Below, in pieces: positions 34,851 through 44,178 of a stretch of DNA of 64,000 nucleotides (position 1 is the first letter of the stretch; every line of letters starts with the position of its first letter). The DNA is taken from assembly GCA_013373625.1 (NCBI GenBank), contig JABXHM010000070.1:1-64000 (forward strand). Direction: 5' to 3'. This DNA is from Alteromonadaceae bacterium. GTDB taxonomy: Bacteria; Pseudomonadota; Gammaproteobacteria; Enterobacterales; Alteromonadaceae. The notes beneath the pieces were generated by a model. It searched no databases and was not told the DNA's origin. It saw only the letters and a program-made list of their open reading frames with translations. Made by a program: the position numbers and the translations under genes.

Positions 34851-37409
34851 ATGAATCTTTCCTCACAGCAACAACGCATCGTTATTATCGGTAACGGTAT
34901 GGTTGGTCATCACTTTGTTGAGCAACTGATCAATACGAAAGCTGATTGCGATATCACAGTATTAAGTGGTGAGAGCCGCCTGGCGTATGATCGGGTGTAT
35001 TTATCGTCGTATTTTGCAGGTAAAACTGCTGAAGACTTAGCGCTTACTAACGAACAAACGTACCAGGAATGGGGCGTAAAAGCCGTCACCAATGCCTGGG
35101 TAACGAATATCGATCGTACTAACAAGGTCGTTACTACCAAAGAGGGGACGACTTACCCCTACGACAAGCTGGTGCTCGCTACTGGCTCCTATCCGTTTGT
35201 GCCGCCTATTCCGGGCAATGATCAGGAACACTGTCTGGTGTATCGCACCATTGAGGATCTCGAGGCAATCAGTGCCAGCGCCGCGCAAAGTAAAGTTGGC
35301 GTAGTGGTGGGAGGCGGTTTGTTGGGGCTGGAAGCTGCTAACGCGCTGAAACAAGCCGGTCTGGAAACGCATGTTGTCGAATTTGCGCCACAATTAATGG
35401 CGGTGCAACTCGACCCTATGGGCGGCGCACTGCTGAAAGACAAAATAGAAGCACTGGGTGTGCAGGTACATACCCAGAAAGCCACTGAGGTCATTGAGGC
35501 GGGCGAGAGCTGCCGCTATCGTATGAAGTTTGGCGATGGCTCGGTGCTTGAAACCGACTTAGTGTTGTTTTCTGCCGGCATCAGACCGAGTGATCAACTG
35601 GGCCGGGAGTTTGGTCTGGTTGTCGGTGAGCGTGGCGGTATCGTGATTGATAATCAGTGTAAAACTTCTGATCCGGATATCTACGCGATTGGCGAATGCG
35701 CACTGTGGGATAAACGCATCTATGGTTTAGTGGCGCCCGGGTATGCCATGGCACGCGCAGCGGTGGCTGATGTCACTGGGGAAGAAGGCGAGTTTGCGGG
35801 TGCCGACATGAGTACCAAACTGAAGCTCATGGGCGTTGAAGTGGGCTCAATTGGTGATGCTCACGGGCGCACGCCTGGCGCACTGGTGTATACCTACCAT
35901 AACCAACCAGAAGGCGTATATAAAAAGCTCGTTGTGGATGCCAATAAATCGCTGGTACTAGGCGCTGTACTCATTGGCGATACCAGCGATTACGATACCT
36001 TATTGCAATATGCCCTGAACAGCATTGAATTACCTGCAACCCCGGAAGCCCTGATTTTGCCGTCATCCGGTGATAAACCATTACTGGGCGCTGATGCGCT
36101 GGGCGATAGCGCTACCATTTGCTCGTGTCACAACGTGTCGAAAGGCGACATCGTCGGGGCGATTGATGCTGGCTGTTGCTCGCTGGGCGATGTGAAATCG
36201 TCTACCAAAGCCAGTACGGGGTGCGGTGGTTGTACTGCGCTGCTGAAAAACGTGGTCGACAGTGAATTGGAAAAACGCGGTGTTGAAGTATCCAAAGCCA
36301 TTTGTGAGCACTTTAACTATACCCGTCAGGAGCTCTATCATCTTATTCAGGTAGAAAAAATAGCAACCTTTGACGAGTTGCTAACCAAGCATGGTAAAGG
36401 CCTGGGCTGTGATATTTGTAAGCCGGCTGCAGCATCGATTTTTGCCTCAGTATGGAATGACTACATTCTGAACAAGCCACATCAGCCTTTGCAGGATACC
36501 AACGATACCTATTTAGGCAATATGCAAAAAGATGGTACTTATTCCATTGTGCCTCGGGTGGCCGGTGGCGAGATCACGCCCGATAAACTGATTTTGTTAG
36601 GTGAAATCGCTAACGAATATAAGTTGTATACCAAAATTACCGGCGGACAACGAATTGACCTTTTCGGTGCGCGTGTTGATCAACTTCCCGCTATTTGGCA
36701 AAAACTGGTTGCCGGTGGCTTTGAAACCGGTCATGCCTATGCCAAGTCACTGCGTACCGTGAAGTCCTGTGTGGGCAGTACCTGGTGCCGCTACGGCGTG
36801 CAGGACTCTGTAGGCCAGGCGATTGATTTGGAAAATCGGTATAAGGGATTACGGGCGCCTCATAAAATCAAGTTTGCCGTATCTGGTTGTACCCGTGAAT
36901 GTGCCGAGGCTCAGGGCAAGGATATTGGCATTATTGCGACTGAAAACGGCTGGAACTTGTATGTGTGTGGAAACGGTGGCATGAAGCCACGCCATGCAGA
37001 TTTATTTGCCACTGATCTCGATGACGTAACACTTGTGAAGTACATCGATCGGGTATTGATGTTTTATGCAAAAACGGCCGATCGGTTGCAGCGTACGTCT
37101 GTGTGGATGGAGAACCTCGAAGGCGGGCTGGACTACCTGAAATCCGTGGTCATTGACGACTCGCTGGGTATTTGTGATGAGCTTGAAGCGCAAATGCAGC
37201 ATATCGCAGACAGTTACCAGTGTGAATGGAAAACCACCATTGAGTCGCCTGAAGCGCTCAAACGCTTCCGTCAGTTTGTGAATAGTGACGAAACTGATTC
37301 GAACATTCAGTTTGTGGCAGAACGCGAGCAAATTCGTCCGGCGACCTATGCCGAAAAGAATGCTGAAAAATACGCCGCAGATAAAGCAATTCCAGTAGAA
37401 ATAGTTTAG
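34851..37409 (+). CDS. nirB: Assimilatory nitrite reductase, large subunit
   Basis: 852 aa cytoplasmic NADH-dependent enzyme reducing nitrite to ammonium. N-terminal FAD/NAD domains (IVIIGNGMVGHHF at residue 10, VGVVVGGGLLGLEAA near 148), a BFD-like [2Fe-2S] segment (CSCHNVSKGD and later CGGC, about 420-460), and the sirohaem/[4Fe-4S] domain with CVGSTWC and GCTRECAEA (about 640-690). ATG at 34851 has AGGTGAA upstream; the frame before it is the leader terminator. Followed by nirD after 10 bp. Confidence 0.96.
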   Translation: MNLSSQQQRIVIIGNGMVGHHFVEQLINTKADCDITVLSGESRLAYDRVYLSSYFAGKTAEDLALTNEQTYQEWGVKAVTNAWVTNIDRTNKVVTTKEGTTYPYDKLVLATGSYPFVPPIPGNDQEHCLVYRTIEDLEAISASAAQSKVGVVVGGGLLGLEAANALKQAGLETHVVEFAPQLMAVQLDPMGGALLKDKIEALGVQVHTQKATEVIEAGESCRYRMKFGDGSVLETDLVLFSAGIRPSDQLGREFGLVVGERGGIVIDNQCKTSDPDIYAIGECALWDKRIYGLVAPGYAMARAAVADVTGEEGEFAGADMSTKLKLMGVEVGSIGDAHGRTPGALVYTYHNQPEGVYKKLVVDANKSLVLGAVLIGDTSDYDTLLQYALNSIELPATPEALILPSSGDKPLLGADALGDSATICSCHNVSKGDIVGAIDAGCCSLGDVKSSTKASTGCGGCTALLKNVVDSELEKRGVEVSKAICEHFNYTRQELYHLIQVEKIATFDELLTKHGKGLGCDICKPAAASIFASVWNDYILNKPHQPLQDTNDTYLGNMQKDGTYSIVPRVAGGEITPDKLILLGEIANEYKLYTKITGGQRIDLFGARVDQLPAIWQKLVAGGFETGHAYAKSLRTVKSCVGSTWCRYGVQDSVGQAIDLENRYKGLRAPHKIKFAVSGCTRECAEAQGKDIGIIATENGWNLYVCGNGGMKPRHADLFATDLDDVTLVKYIDRVLMFYAKTADRLQRTSVWMENLEGGLDYLKSVVIDDSLGICDELEAQMQHIADSYQCEWKTTIESPEALKRFRQFVNSDETDSNIQFVAEREQIRPATYAEKNAEKYAADKAIPVEIV

Positions 37410-37419
37410 GAGAACTCTT

Positions 37420-37785
37420 ATGTCGACTCATATGCAGGCTCAGGCAATGCCTTCTGCCCAATGGCACGATGTGTGTCATATCGACGATTTGGTCACAAAC
37501 AGCGGCGTATGTGCGTTGGTTGAAGGGCAGCAAATCGCTATTTTCAACATTGTACAAGGTGGCGATAAGCAATACTTTGCCATTAGCAACTGGGATCCGG
37601 TAGGGCACGCGAATGTGTTGTATCGCGGTATCGTCGGCACGTTGCAGGACAAGGTGGTGGTAGCATCACCGCTGTATAAAGAGCATTACGAACTGGCGAC
37701 GGGTAAATGCCTGGAACGGGAAGACGTTAGTGTGCAGCCCTTTGCGGTGCGCATTGAGCAGGACCGAGTACTCATTGAACTGTAA
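37420..37785 (+). CDS. nirD: Nitrite reductase small subunit
   Basis: 121 aa Rieske-like partner of NirB, but as usual for NirD without the Cys/His cluster ligands. Residues about 14-118 carry the fold (DDLVTNSGVCALVEGQQIA shortened; SNWDPVGHANVLYRGIVG at the centre). TAGGAGAA precedes the ATG. Between nirB and nasA in one operon; nasA starts directly on its stop. Confidence 0.93.
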   Translation: MSTHMQAQAMPSAQWHDVCHIDDLVTNSGVCALVEGQQIAIFNIVQGGDKQYFAISNWDPVGHANVLYRGIVGTLQDKVVVASPLYKEHYELATGKCLEREDVSVQPFAVRIEQDRVLIEL

Positions 37786-40587
37786 GTGACAATACTGACT
37801 ATGACTTTACATCCGCCAGCCACTTCGCCCGATACCGCGCAAACCCGCCAGCGTTTGCTTCAGACCACGTGCCCATATTGTGGGGTCGGTTGTGGAGTGG
37901 ACGTGCTGCAAAGCGGCGGCTCGCAAGGTCGTCTGAGTCAGCTGAAAGGCAGTCCTGAACACCCGGCGAATTATGGCCGTTTGTGTATTAAAGGGACGCA
38001 CTTACTGGAAACGCTGGACCGCAACAAACGGCTGACCACACCGGTGGTATTTGGTCAGACTGCGAGTTGGGAGTCGGCCACGAATATTATTGCGGCAAGA
38101 TTAAGCAGTATCGTTGAGCAATATGGGCCGGATGCCATTGGTTTATATGGTTCAGGCCAGTTACTCACCGAAGACTATTATGTTGCCAATAAGCTCATGA
38201 AAGGCTTTATTGGTACGGCCAATATCGATACCAATTCGCGCTTGTGTATGTCATCGGCCGTGGTGGCGCATAAGCGTGCGTTTGGCGAGGATATTGTTGC
38301 TTGTGACTACGAAGATTTAGAGCATACCGACTTATTGATATTGGTTGGCAGTAACGCTGCCTGGACCCATCCGGTACTCTATCAGCGCATTGAACGGGCG
38401 AAACTGCGTAATCCAGCCCTGAAAGTCGCCGTCGTTGATCCACGTTCCACCGACAGCTGTAGTATCGCCGATTTACATATTGCTTTACGGCCCGGCTCTG
38501 ACAGTGCCCTGTATTGCGGGTTACTGCACTATCTTGCAGGCAACGGTGGGATAGACGAAGCCTTTATCAAGGCGAATACCCAGGGCTTCGAAGCGGCGCT
38601 GAACAAGGCCAGAGACTGGACGCTGCCGGCAGTGGCCGAGGCCTGCGATGTCCCCCGGACGCAGTTACAAACCTTCTATGACTGGTTTGCCCGGTTGCCC
38701 CGCGTGATCAGCTTTTTTTCGATGGGTATCAATCAGTCCACATCAGGCGTAGATAAAGGCAATGCTATTATTAACTGCCATCTGGCGAGTGGTAAAATAG
38801 GCCGGGAGGGGTGCGGGCCATTTTCAATTACCGGTCAGCCTAATGCGATGGGCGGCAGAGAAGTCGGTGGCTTATCCAATATGCTCGCGGCGCATATGGA
38901 CATCGACAACCCGGATCATCATGATACCGTTAAAAAATTCTGGCGGGCACCCAACCTGGTGACAACACCCGGATTACGGGCTGTTGATATGTTTCAGGCT
39001 GCGGCCGATGGTCAACTCAAATGCCTGTGGATTATGGCGACTAACCCGGTAGCCAGCATGCCTGACCGGGCGCTGATCGAAAAAGCCCTGACCCGCTGCG
39101 AGCTGGTCATTGTGTCTGAAACAGCGGCCAGCAACGATACGCTTAACTATGCTGATATTGTGTTGCCAGCCACAGGCTGGTCGGAAAAAAATGGTACGGT
39201 TACCAACTCTGAACGGCGAATTTCTCGTCAGCGCGGCTTACTCAACCCTGCAGGTGAAGCCAAACATGACTGGCAAATTATCAGTATGGTGGCACGCGCA
39301 ATGGGGTTTGAGGAAGCCTTTGATTATCAACACCCCTGGCAGATATTTAGTGAGCACTGTGCGTTAACCGCCGCCGATAACAACGGTAGTCGGGCGCTGG
39401 ATTTAGGCGCCTTAGCCGCGTTATCGCAAGCACAGTATGACAATCTCAGACCACAGCAATGGCCGCTGGCATCAGCACACCGGCCAGGGCGCGAGCGACT
39501 GTTTGCCGACGGAACATTTTATACTGACGATGGTAAAGCTCGCTTTATCGCTATAACGCCGCGGCAACCCGAGCAGCAAACCAGCGCAGACTATCCTTAT
39601 GTGCTCAACACCGGCAGGGTGCGCGATCAGTGGCACACGATGACCCGCACCGGCAACGCACCGCGATTACTTAAGCATATTGACCGCCCCTGGTTGAGCG
39701 TGCATCCCGAAGACGCCCTGGCACTGGAAATTGGCGAAGGTGCCTTGGTTAAATTGACCGCCGCCTGTAGTGGTGATATTGATGTCATCCTGCCTGCGCG
39801 GTTGGACAATAATCAGCGTCGTGGTGAATTATTTGCGCCGTTTCACTGGTCTGCTTCCTGGGGCTCGCATTGTAAAGTGGGGGCATTGCTCAATGGGGCG
39901 AATGATGCCTTGTCTGGTCAACCTGAATTGAAACACGGTGCGGTGCGAGCAGCGCCCTATAACGGCGCTGCCTACGGCTTGATTTTTGGTCATGCCGAAG
40001 CCGTTGATGGTTTGAAAACGGTATGCCACTACTGGCTTGATACACCTACCGAACAGGCAATGTGCGCCCAGGTGGCTGACACGGCAAGTCCCGTGCAACT
40101 GCTCAATATGTTATTACCTAAGCTGCCGGTAGATACGCAGTGGAGTTCATTCCAAAGTGACCAACAGTGCACACTGGTGGTAACCCGTAGCGAGCAGTTG
40201 GTATTGACTATCATGCTGACCACTGTACCGGTGACCGTGCCAGTTGAATGGCTTGATAGCCTGTATAACAGCAGCACCGGGCTGACTGAAGCGCAAATGA
40301 ATGGCTTGCTTAGTCAGCAACCCGATGAAGCCTTTTTGTTAGGCAACGTTGTTTGTAGCTGTTTTGGTGTGCGTGAAAATACCATTAAGCAAGCGATAAA
40401 AGAGGGTGTTCACAGCGTTACCGGGTTGGGAGAAAAGCTGCAATGTGGCACCAACTGCGGTTCCTGCAAAACAGAGTTAGCGAGTTTAATGTCTGCCTGT
40501 GCAAAGGCGGATACACCAGTGACGTCGTTGGCGAATAATATTGCTGATAAAACAACCGGTAATTCACCGGTGACAGAGGAAATTTAA
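37786..40587 (+). CDS. nasA: Assimilatory nitrate reductase, catalytic subunit
   Basis: 933 aa cytoplasmic molybdoenzyme reducing nitrate to nitrite. N-terminal [4Fe-4S] motif CPYCGVGCGV (about 30-39) then a further Cys at GRLCIKG; bis-MGD domains (SMGINQSTSG, GREVGGLSNMLAAH, ATNPVASMPD); C-terminal BFD-like [2Fe-2S] with CSCFGV and CGTNCGSC (about 855-895), which replaces a separate electron-transfer subunit. Start is GTG at 37786 or ATG at 37801. Needs MobA (encoded at 47358) for its cofactor. Confidence 0.95.
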   Translation: MTILTMTLHPPATSPDTAQTRQRLLQTTCPYCGVGCGVDVLQSGGSQGRLSQLKGSPEHPANYGRLCIKGTHLLETLDRNKRLTTPVVFGQTASWESATNIIAARLSSIVEQYGPDAIGLYGSGQLLTEDYYVANKLMKGFIGTANIDTNSRLCMSSAVVAHKRAFGEDIVACDYEDLEHTDLLILVGSNAAWTHPVLYQRIERAKLRNPALKVAVVDPRSTDSCSIADLHIALRPGSDSALYCGLLHYLAGNGGIDEAFIKANTQGFEAALNKARDWTLPAVAEACDVPRTQLQTFYDWFARLPRVISFFSMGINQSTSGVDKGNAIINCHLASGKIGREGCGPFSITGQPNAMGGREVGGLSNMLAAHMDIDNPDHHDTVKKFWRAPNLVTTPGLRAVDMFQAAADGQLKCLWIMATNPVASMPDRALIEKALTRCELVIVSETAASNDTLNYADIVLPATGWSEKNGTVTNSERRISRQRGLLNPAGEAKHDWQIISMVARAMGFEEAFDYQHPWQIFSEHCALTAADNNGSRALDLGALAALSQAQYDNLRPQQWPLASAHRPGRERLFADGTFYTDDGKARFIAITPRQPEQQTSADYPYVLNTGRVRDQWHTMTRTGNAPRLLKHIDRPWLSVHPEDALALEIGEGALVKLTAACSGDIDVILPARLDNNQRRGELFAPFHWSASWGSHCKVGALLNGANDALSGQPELKHGAVRAAPYNGAAYGLIFGHAEAVDGLKTVCHYWLDTPTEQAMCAQVADTASPVQLLNMLLPKLPVDTQWSSFQSDQQCTLVVTRSEQLVLTIMLTTVPVTVPVEWLDSLYNSSTGLTEAQMNGLLSQQPDEAFLLGNVVCSCFGVRENTIKQAIKEGVHSVTGLGEKLQCGTNCGSCKTELASLMSACAKADTPVTSLANNIADKTTGNSPVTEEI

Positions 40588-40589
40588 CC

Positions 40590-41495
40590 ATGAACATGCG
40601 ACTAAACGTTTTATCCGATGCGTTACTGCAAGGTCTGTTTCGCATTCAAAGTGCTTTTTTACGTGGTGATAAGTCTGGCAGCAGTGTTGCAGAGCCTTTG
40701 ACTAATGGTCGGGCAGGTCTTCCTGTTGGCGAAGTATTCATTGTTGGTGCGGGTCCGGGGGATGCAGAATTACTCACTGTGAAAGCTTATCGTTTGCTAC
40801 AAAGCGCTGACATAGTGTTGTTTGACTGGTTGGTGGATCAGTCTGTCCTCGATTGCATTCCTCGCCATGTCAGTAAAGAGTTTGTTGGTAAGCGTTGCGG
40901 TAAGCACAGCATGCCACAGGAGATGATTTGTCAGCGCCTGGTGGAGTTGGGGCTGAGTGGTAAGCGGGTGGTGCGCCTAAAAGGGGGTGATCCGGCGATT
41001 TTTGCCCGCACCAGCGAAGAAACCGCCGCATTGCATGCGGCGGGTATTCCCTTCGCGATCGTCCCGGGGATTACTGCAGCGTCGGGGGCGTCTGCCTATA
41101 CAGGTATCCCGCTTACCGACCGACGTTTTGCCCAGTCAGTAAAATTTATGACTGCGCAATTTAAAAACCCGCAAAAAGAAGCCGACTGGGCTTCGATTGC
41201 CAGCAGTGTGCAACGCGAAACCACGGTGGTGTATATGGGCTTGAAGCGCTTGCAGCAGTTGTCTGAGCGCTTGTTGGCAGAAGGTGTGGATACGCAGCTT
41301 CCCGTTGCAGTGATTGAGAACGCGTGTTGTAATCAGCAAAAAGTCGTTGCTGGTACAGTCAGCAATATTTATCAACACGTGGCTGACGCCGCGATTACTG
41401 GCCCTGCTTTGGTGATTATTGGCCAGGTAGTGACGGCTCGTCAGCCTATATCGGTGGATTTGTTACATCAATCCTATGCAAAAAACGCCCTTTAG
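40590..41495 (+). CDS. cobA: Uroporphyrinogen-III C-methyltransferase
   Basis: 301 aa. Makes precorrin-2, the first step to the sirohaem of NirB. SAM-binding GAGPGDAELLTVKA near residue 50, VGKRCGKH, VRLKGGDPAIF and VPGITAASGA are the family motifs; the CysG dehydrogenase/chelatase domain is absent. Residues 1-45 are an unusual extension of no known role. GAGGAAAT precedes the ATG. Overlaps the next gene by 20 bp. Confidence 0.93.
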   Translation: MNMRLNVLSDALLQGLFRIQSAFLRGDKSGSSVAEPLTNGRAGLPVGEVFIVGAGPGDAELLTVKAYRLLQSADIVLFDWLVDQSVLDCIPRHVSKEFVGKRCGKHSMPQEMICQRLVELGLSGKRVVRLKGGDPAIFARTSEETAALHAAGIPFAIVPGITAASGASAYTGIPLTDRRFAQSVKFMTAQFKNPQKEADWASIASSVQRETTVVYMGLKRLQQLSERLLAEGVDTQLPVAVIENACCNQQKVVAGTVSNIYQHVADAAITGPALVIIGQVVTARQPISVDLLHQSYAKNAL

Positions 41496-42495
41496 TGATT
41501 ACATAAAAGCCCTCGGCAAAGGTCAGCGTGGTGCCCGCCATTTAACCTTTGATGAGGCCTACGATGCCATGTCTCAGGTGCTCGACCAACATATTGCCCC
41601 TGAACAAGCCGGCGCGTTTTTAATGCTCCTGCGCATGCAGGAAGAGTCTGTAGATGAGCTATGTGGCTTTATTAAAGCGTGTCGAGAGCGTTTACCCGAA
41701 GCGCTAAATAAACTCAATGCTACCCTTGATATTGGTTGTTACGCTGGCAAACGTCGCCAGCTTCCGTGGTACTTATTCAGCGTTTCCTTGTTGGTCAGTC
41801 AGGGCTATCGGATTTTTTTGCATGGCGCTTCTGAACCTGGCTCGCAACGCTTTTATGCCAGCCATGCATTGGCCGATTTAGGTTTACCCTTAGCCTCATC
41901 TACAACGGATGCGACCAGACATATGGACGCTTACGGTACGTGTTATCTGGATTTGGGGGTTGCGCTGGCGCCGCTGGACCGCATTATCAAACTGCGTGAA
42001 TTATTTGGCCTGCGTTCATGTGCTAACACCTTAGCCCGACTGCTCAACCCGAGCGCGGCACCCTATGCGGTGCAAGGGGTATATCATACGCACCTTGATG
42101 AACGTCATGCCAGGGTGAATCAAACCTTTGCTCAGCAGTCATTGGTATTTCGGGGAGATGGCGGCGATCCGGAAGTTAATCGCGATCGTGATACCGATTT
42201 GTATGTCACCCGTGGAGGGACAACAGAGCATATCATTATGCCCGAGGCTGAAGGCTGGGCCATGAAGGAAAGAGACTTCAGCACGGCAACGATGCTGGCA
42301 GTATGGCAGGGTGAGCAACACCATGGCTATGCCGAACAGGCGGTTATTGCCACGTTGGCAGGCTATCTGATGTTGTTGGAAGGATTCAGCCAGGCAACCG
42401 CGTTGAAGCAGGCCGGGGTATGGTGGCAAATGCGCGATAAACAGGCACTACCGTTTAAACCAAAGCGCTCTGATTGTGCAGTAAATGCACTATAG
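41476..42495 (+). CDS. TrpD2/YbiB-like glycosyl transferase family protein
   Basis: 339 aa homologue of anthranilate phosphoribosyltransferase without tryptophan neighbours (YbiB/TrpD2 group, known in E. coli to bind nucleic acid). Visible: YIKALGKGQRGARHLTFDEA at the N-terminus (shown to its first 20), GAFLMLLRMQEES, and FGLRSCANTLARLLNP. The phosphoribosyl-binding glycine motif is changed (DIGCYAGKRR). It is regularly found in nitrate assimilation operons, so a role in that regulon, perhaps RNA-related, can be suspected only. Confidence 0.8.
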   Translation: MQKTPFSDYIKALGKGQRGARHLTFDEAYDAMSQVLDQHIAPEQAGAFLMLLRMQEESVDELCGFIKACRERLPEALNKLNATLDIGCYAGKRRQLPWYLFSVSLLVSQGYRIFLHGASEPGSQRFYASHALADLGLPLASSTTDATRHMDAYGTCYLDLGVALAPLDRIIKLRELFGLRSCANTLARLLNPSAAPYAVQGVYHTHLDERHARVNQTFAQQSLVFRGDGGDPEVNRDRDTDLYVTRGGTTEHIIMPEAEGWAMKERDFSTATMLAVWQGEQHHGYAEQAVIATLAGYLMLLEGFSQATALKQAGVWWQMRDKQALPFKPKRSDCAVNAL

Positions 42496-42564
42496 TGAGT
42501 CACGATTTAATGTGATCTTTTGCTGGTTAGAATTAAGTGTATGAAAAACATTAGTTTTTATTTC

Positions 42565-42580
42565 TGGCATTAAAAATGTA
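42565..42580 (+). promoter_or_regulatory. Sigma-54-like promoter before nrtA
   Basis: TGGCATTAAAAATGTA, third copy of the TGGCATTA...TGTA arrangement (TGGCAT-N5-ATGTA). The palindrome CACTATAGTG within TGCACTATAGTG (42486-42497) lies about 80 bp upstream. Confidence 0.6.
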
Positions 42581-42684
42581 TATATAAAACTGTATACACA
42601 GTATGTGTAGGGTTCGTTTAGCAATACTAACGGATCTTCAAAAATTTGTAGTTTTGCCCTTTTCATTGTTTCGGCAGAACATAC

Positions 42685-42696
42685 GGCAACGAAGCC
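42685..42696 (+). promoter_or_regulatory. ANTAR-type hairpin in the nrtA leader
   Basis: GGC, hexaloop AACGAA, GCC; the surrounding GGCAACGAAGCCCAC is identical to that in the nirB leader. It competes with the following terminator for the CCCAC strand. A candidate first hairpin is TGTT/AACA (42667-42681) around TCGGCAG. Confidence 0.7.
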
Positions 42697-42744
42697 CACT
42701 AGTTACTGATGACATCGTCATCATCAACTGGTGGGTTTTTTTTT
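42695..42744 (+). terminator. Leader terminator before nrtA
   Basis: CCCACTAGTT pairs with AACTGGTGGG, with an inner GATGAC/GTCATC stem, then nine T, 17 bp before the nrtA start codon. Confidence 0.87.
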
Positions 42745-42760
42745 GGCTAAAGGAAAGTAA

Positions 42761-44149
42761 ATGTTATCAACTAATTTAAACAGAAAGCTCAAACAAGCGG
42801 CCGGCTCTCTCACCTTTGTCGCAGCGTTGTTGACAGCATCAGTGACAGCGAATGCTCAGGACCTTGGCTGGCCAGAAAAAGAAGAGCTTAAATTCGGCTT
42901 TATTAAATTAACTGACATGGCACCACTGGCTGTCGCTTACGAGAAAGGTTACTTCGAAGATGAAGGTCTCTACGTGACGTTAGAGGCCCAGGCTAACTGG
43001 AAAGTTTTGTTAGACCGGGTGATTGACGGACAGCTGGATGGCGCGCATATGCTCGCTGGTCAGCCGCTTGGCGCCACCATAGGTTTCGGGACACAGTCTC
43101 ACATTATTACCGCGTTCAGTATGGATTTAAACGGCAACGGCATTACCGTATCGAATGATGTCTGGGCTGAAATGAAAAAGCATATTCCTCATGAAAATGG
43201 CCAACCCGTGCATCCCATTAAAGCTGATTACTTAAAGCCTGTCGTGGACAGTTACAAAAATGCCGGTAAGCCATTTAAGATGGGGATGGTTTTCCCCGTT
43301 TCGACGCATAACTATGAATTACGCTATTGGTTAGCTGCCGGCGGAATTCATCCTGGTTACTACGCGCCGCACAAAGGCGATACCTCTGGCCAGATTGATG
43401 CCCAGGCCCTGCTATCGGTTACACCGCCACCGCAAATGCCAGCGACCATGGAAGCGGGCACTATCTACGGTTATTGCGTCGGTGAACCCTGGAACCAGCA
43501 AGCGGTATTTAAAGGTATAGGTGTACCGGTTATTACCGATTACGAAATTTGGAAAAACAATCCGGAAAAAGTATTTGGTGTAAGCAAGCGCTGGGCAGAA
43601 GAAAATCCCAATACCCATATTCGCGTGGTGAAAGCGATGATCCGCGCCGCCATGTGGCTTGATGCCAATAACAATGCGAACCGTCCGGAAGCGGTGAAAA
43701 TCCTTGCGAAAAGCAGTTACGTTGGTGCTGATGAAGACGTCATCGCTAATAGTATGACAGGCACCTTTGAATACGAAAAAGGTGACAAGCGAGACGTTCC
43801 TGATTTTAACGTTTTCTTCCGTCACAACGCGACATACCCCTATTACAGCGATGCTATCTGGTATCTCACACAAATGCGTCGCTGGGGGCAAATTGCTGAG
43901 CCCAAGTCTGACGACTGGTTTATGCAAACCGCAAAGAATGTATATCGTCCTGATATTTATACCCAAGCAGCGAAAGCGTTGATTGCTGAAGGTTTAGCGG
44001 ATCCGAAAGATTTCCCTGATTTTGATTCAGAGACGGGCTTTAAACCCCCGCAAACAGAGTTTATTGATGATGTGACATTTGATGGTACTAAGCCAAATGC
44101 CTATCTCGAGCAATTTTCAATTGGCCTAAAAGGCGACACGGTTCTTTAA
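42761..44149 (+). CDS. nrtA: Nitrate ABC transporter, substrate-binding protein
   Basis: 462 aa, exported with a signal peptide (about 1-33, ending ANAQ). CmpA/NrtA family: [20 protein letters not shown] just after the signal (20 residues), [21 protein letters not shown], and [11 protein letters not shown] in the second lobe. Binds nitrate (or nitrite) in the periplasm for NrtB/NrtC. First gene behind the third ANTAR leader. Confidence 0.93.
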   Translation: MLSTNLNRKLKQAAGSLTFVAALLTASVTANAQDLGWPEKEELKFGFIKLTDMAPLAVAYEKGYFEDEGLYVTLEAQANWKVLLDRVIDGQLDGAHMLAGQPLGATIGFGTQSHIITAFSMDLNGNGITVSNDVWAEMKKHIPHENGQPVHPIKADYLKPVVDSYKNAGKPFKMGMVFPVSTHNYELRYWLAAGGIHPGYYAPHKGDTSGQIDAQALLSVTPPPQMPATMEAGTIYGYCVGEPWNQQAVFKGIGVPVITDYEIWKNNPEKVFGVSKRWAEENPNTHIRVVKAMIRAAMWLDANNNANRPEAVKILAKSSYVGADEDVIANSMTGTFEYEKGDKRDVPDFNVFFRHNATYPYYSDAIWYLTQMRRWGQIAEPKSDDWFMQTAKNVYRPDIYTQAAKALIAEGLADPKDFPDFDSETGFKPPQTEFIDDVTFDGTKPNAYLEQFSIGLKGDTVL

Positions 44150-44178
44150 CCGTGCGCATCAAACGATGAGTAAAGACG

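Noticed and set aside
42695-42744. GATGACATCGTCATCATC as a microsatellite-like repeat
   Set aside because: It forms the inner stem and loop of the nrtA leader terminator.
43412-43966. 184-codon minus-strand frame
   Set aside because: Antisense within nrtA, with no ribosome binding site.
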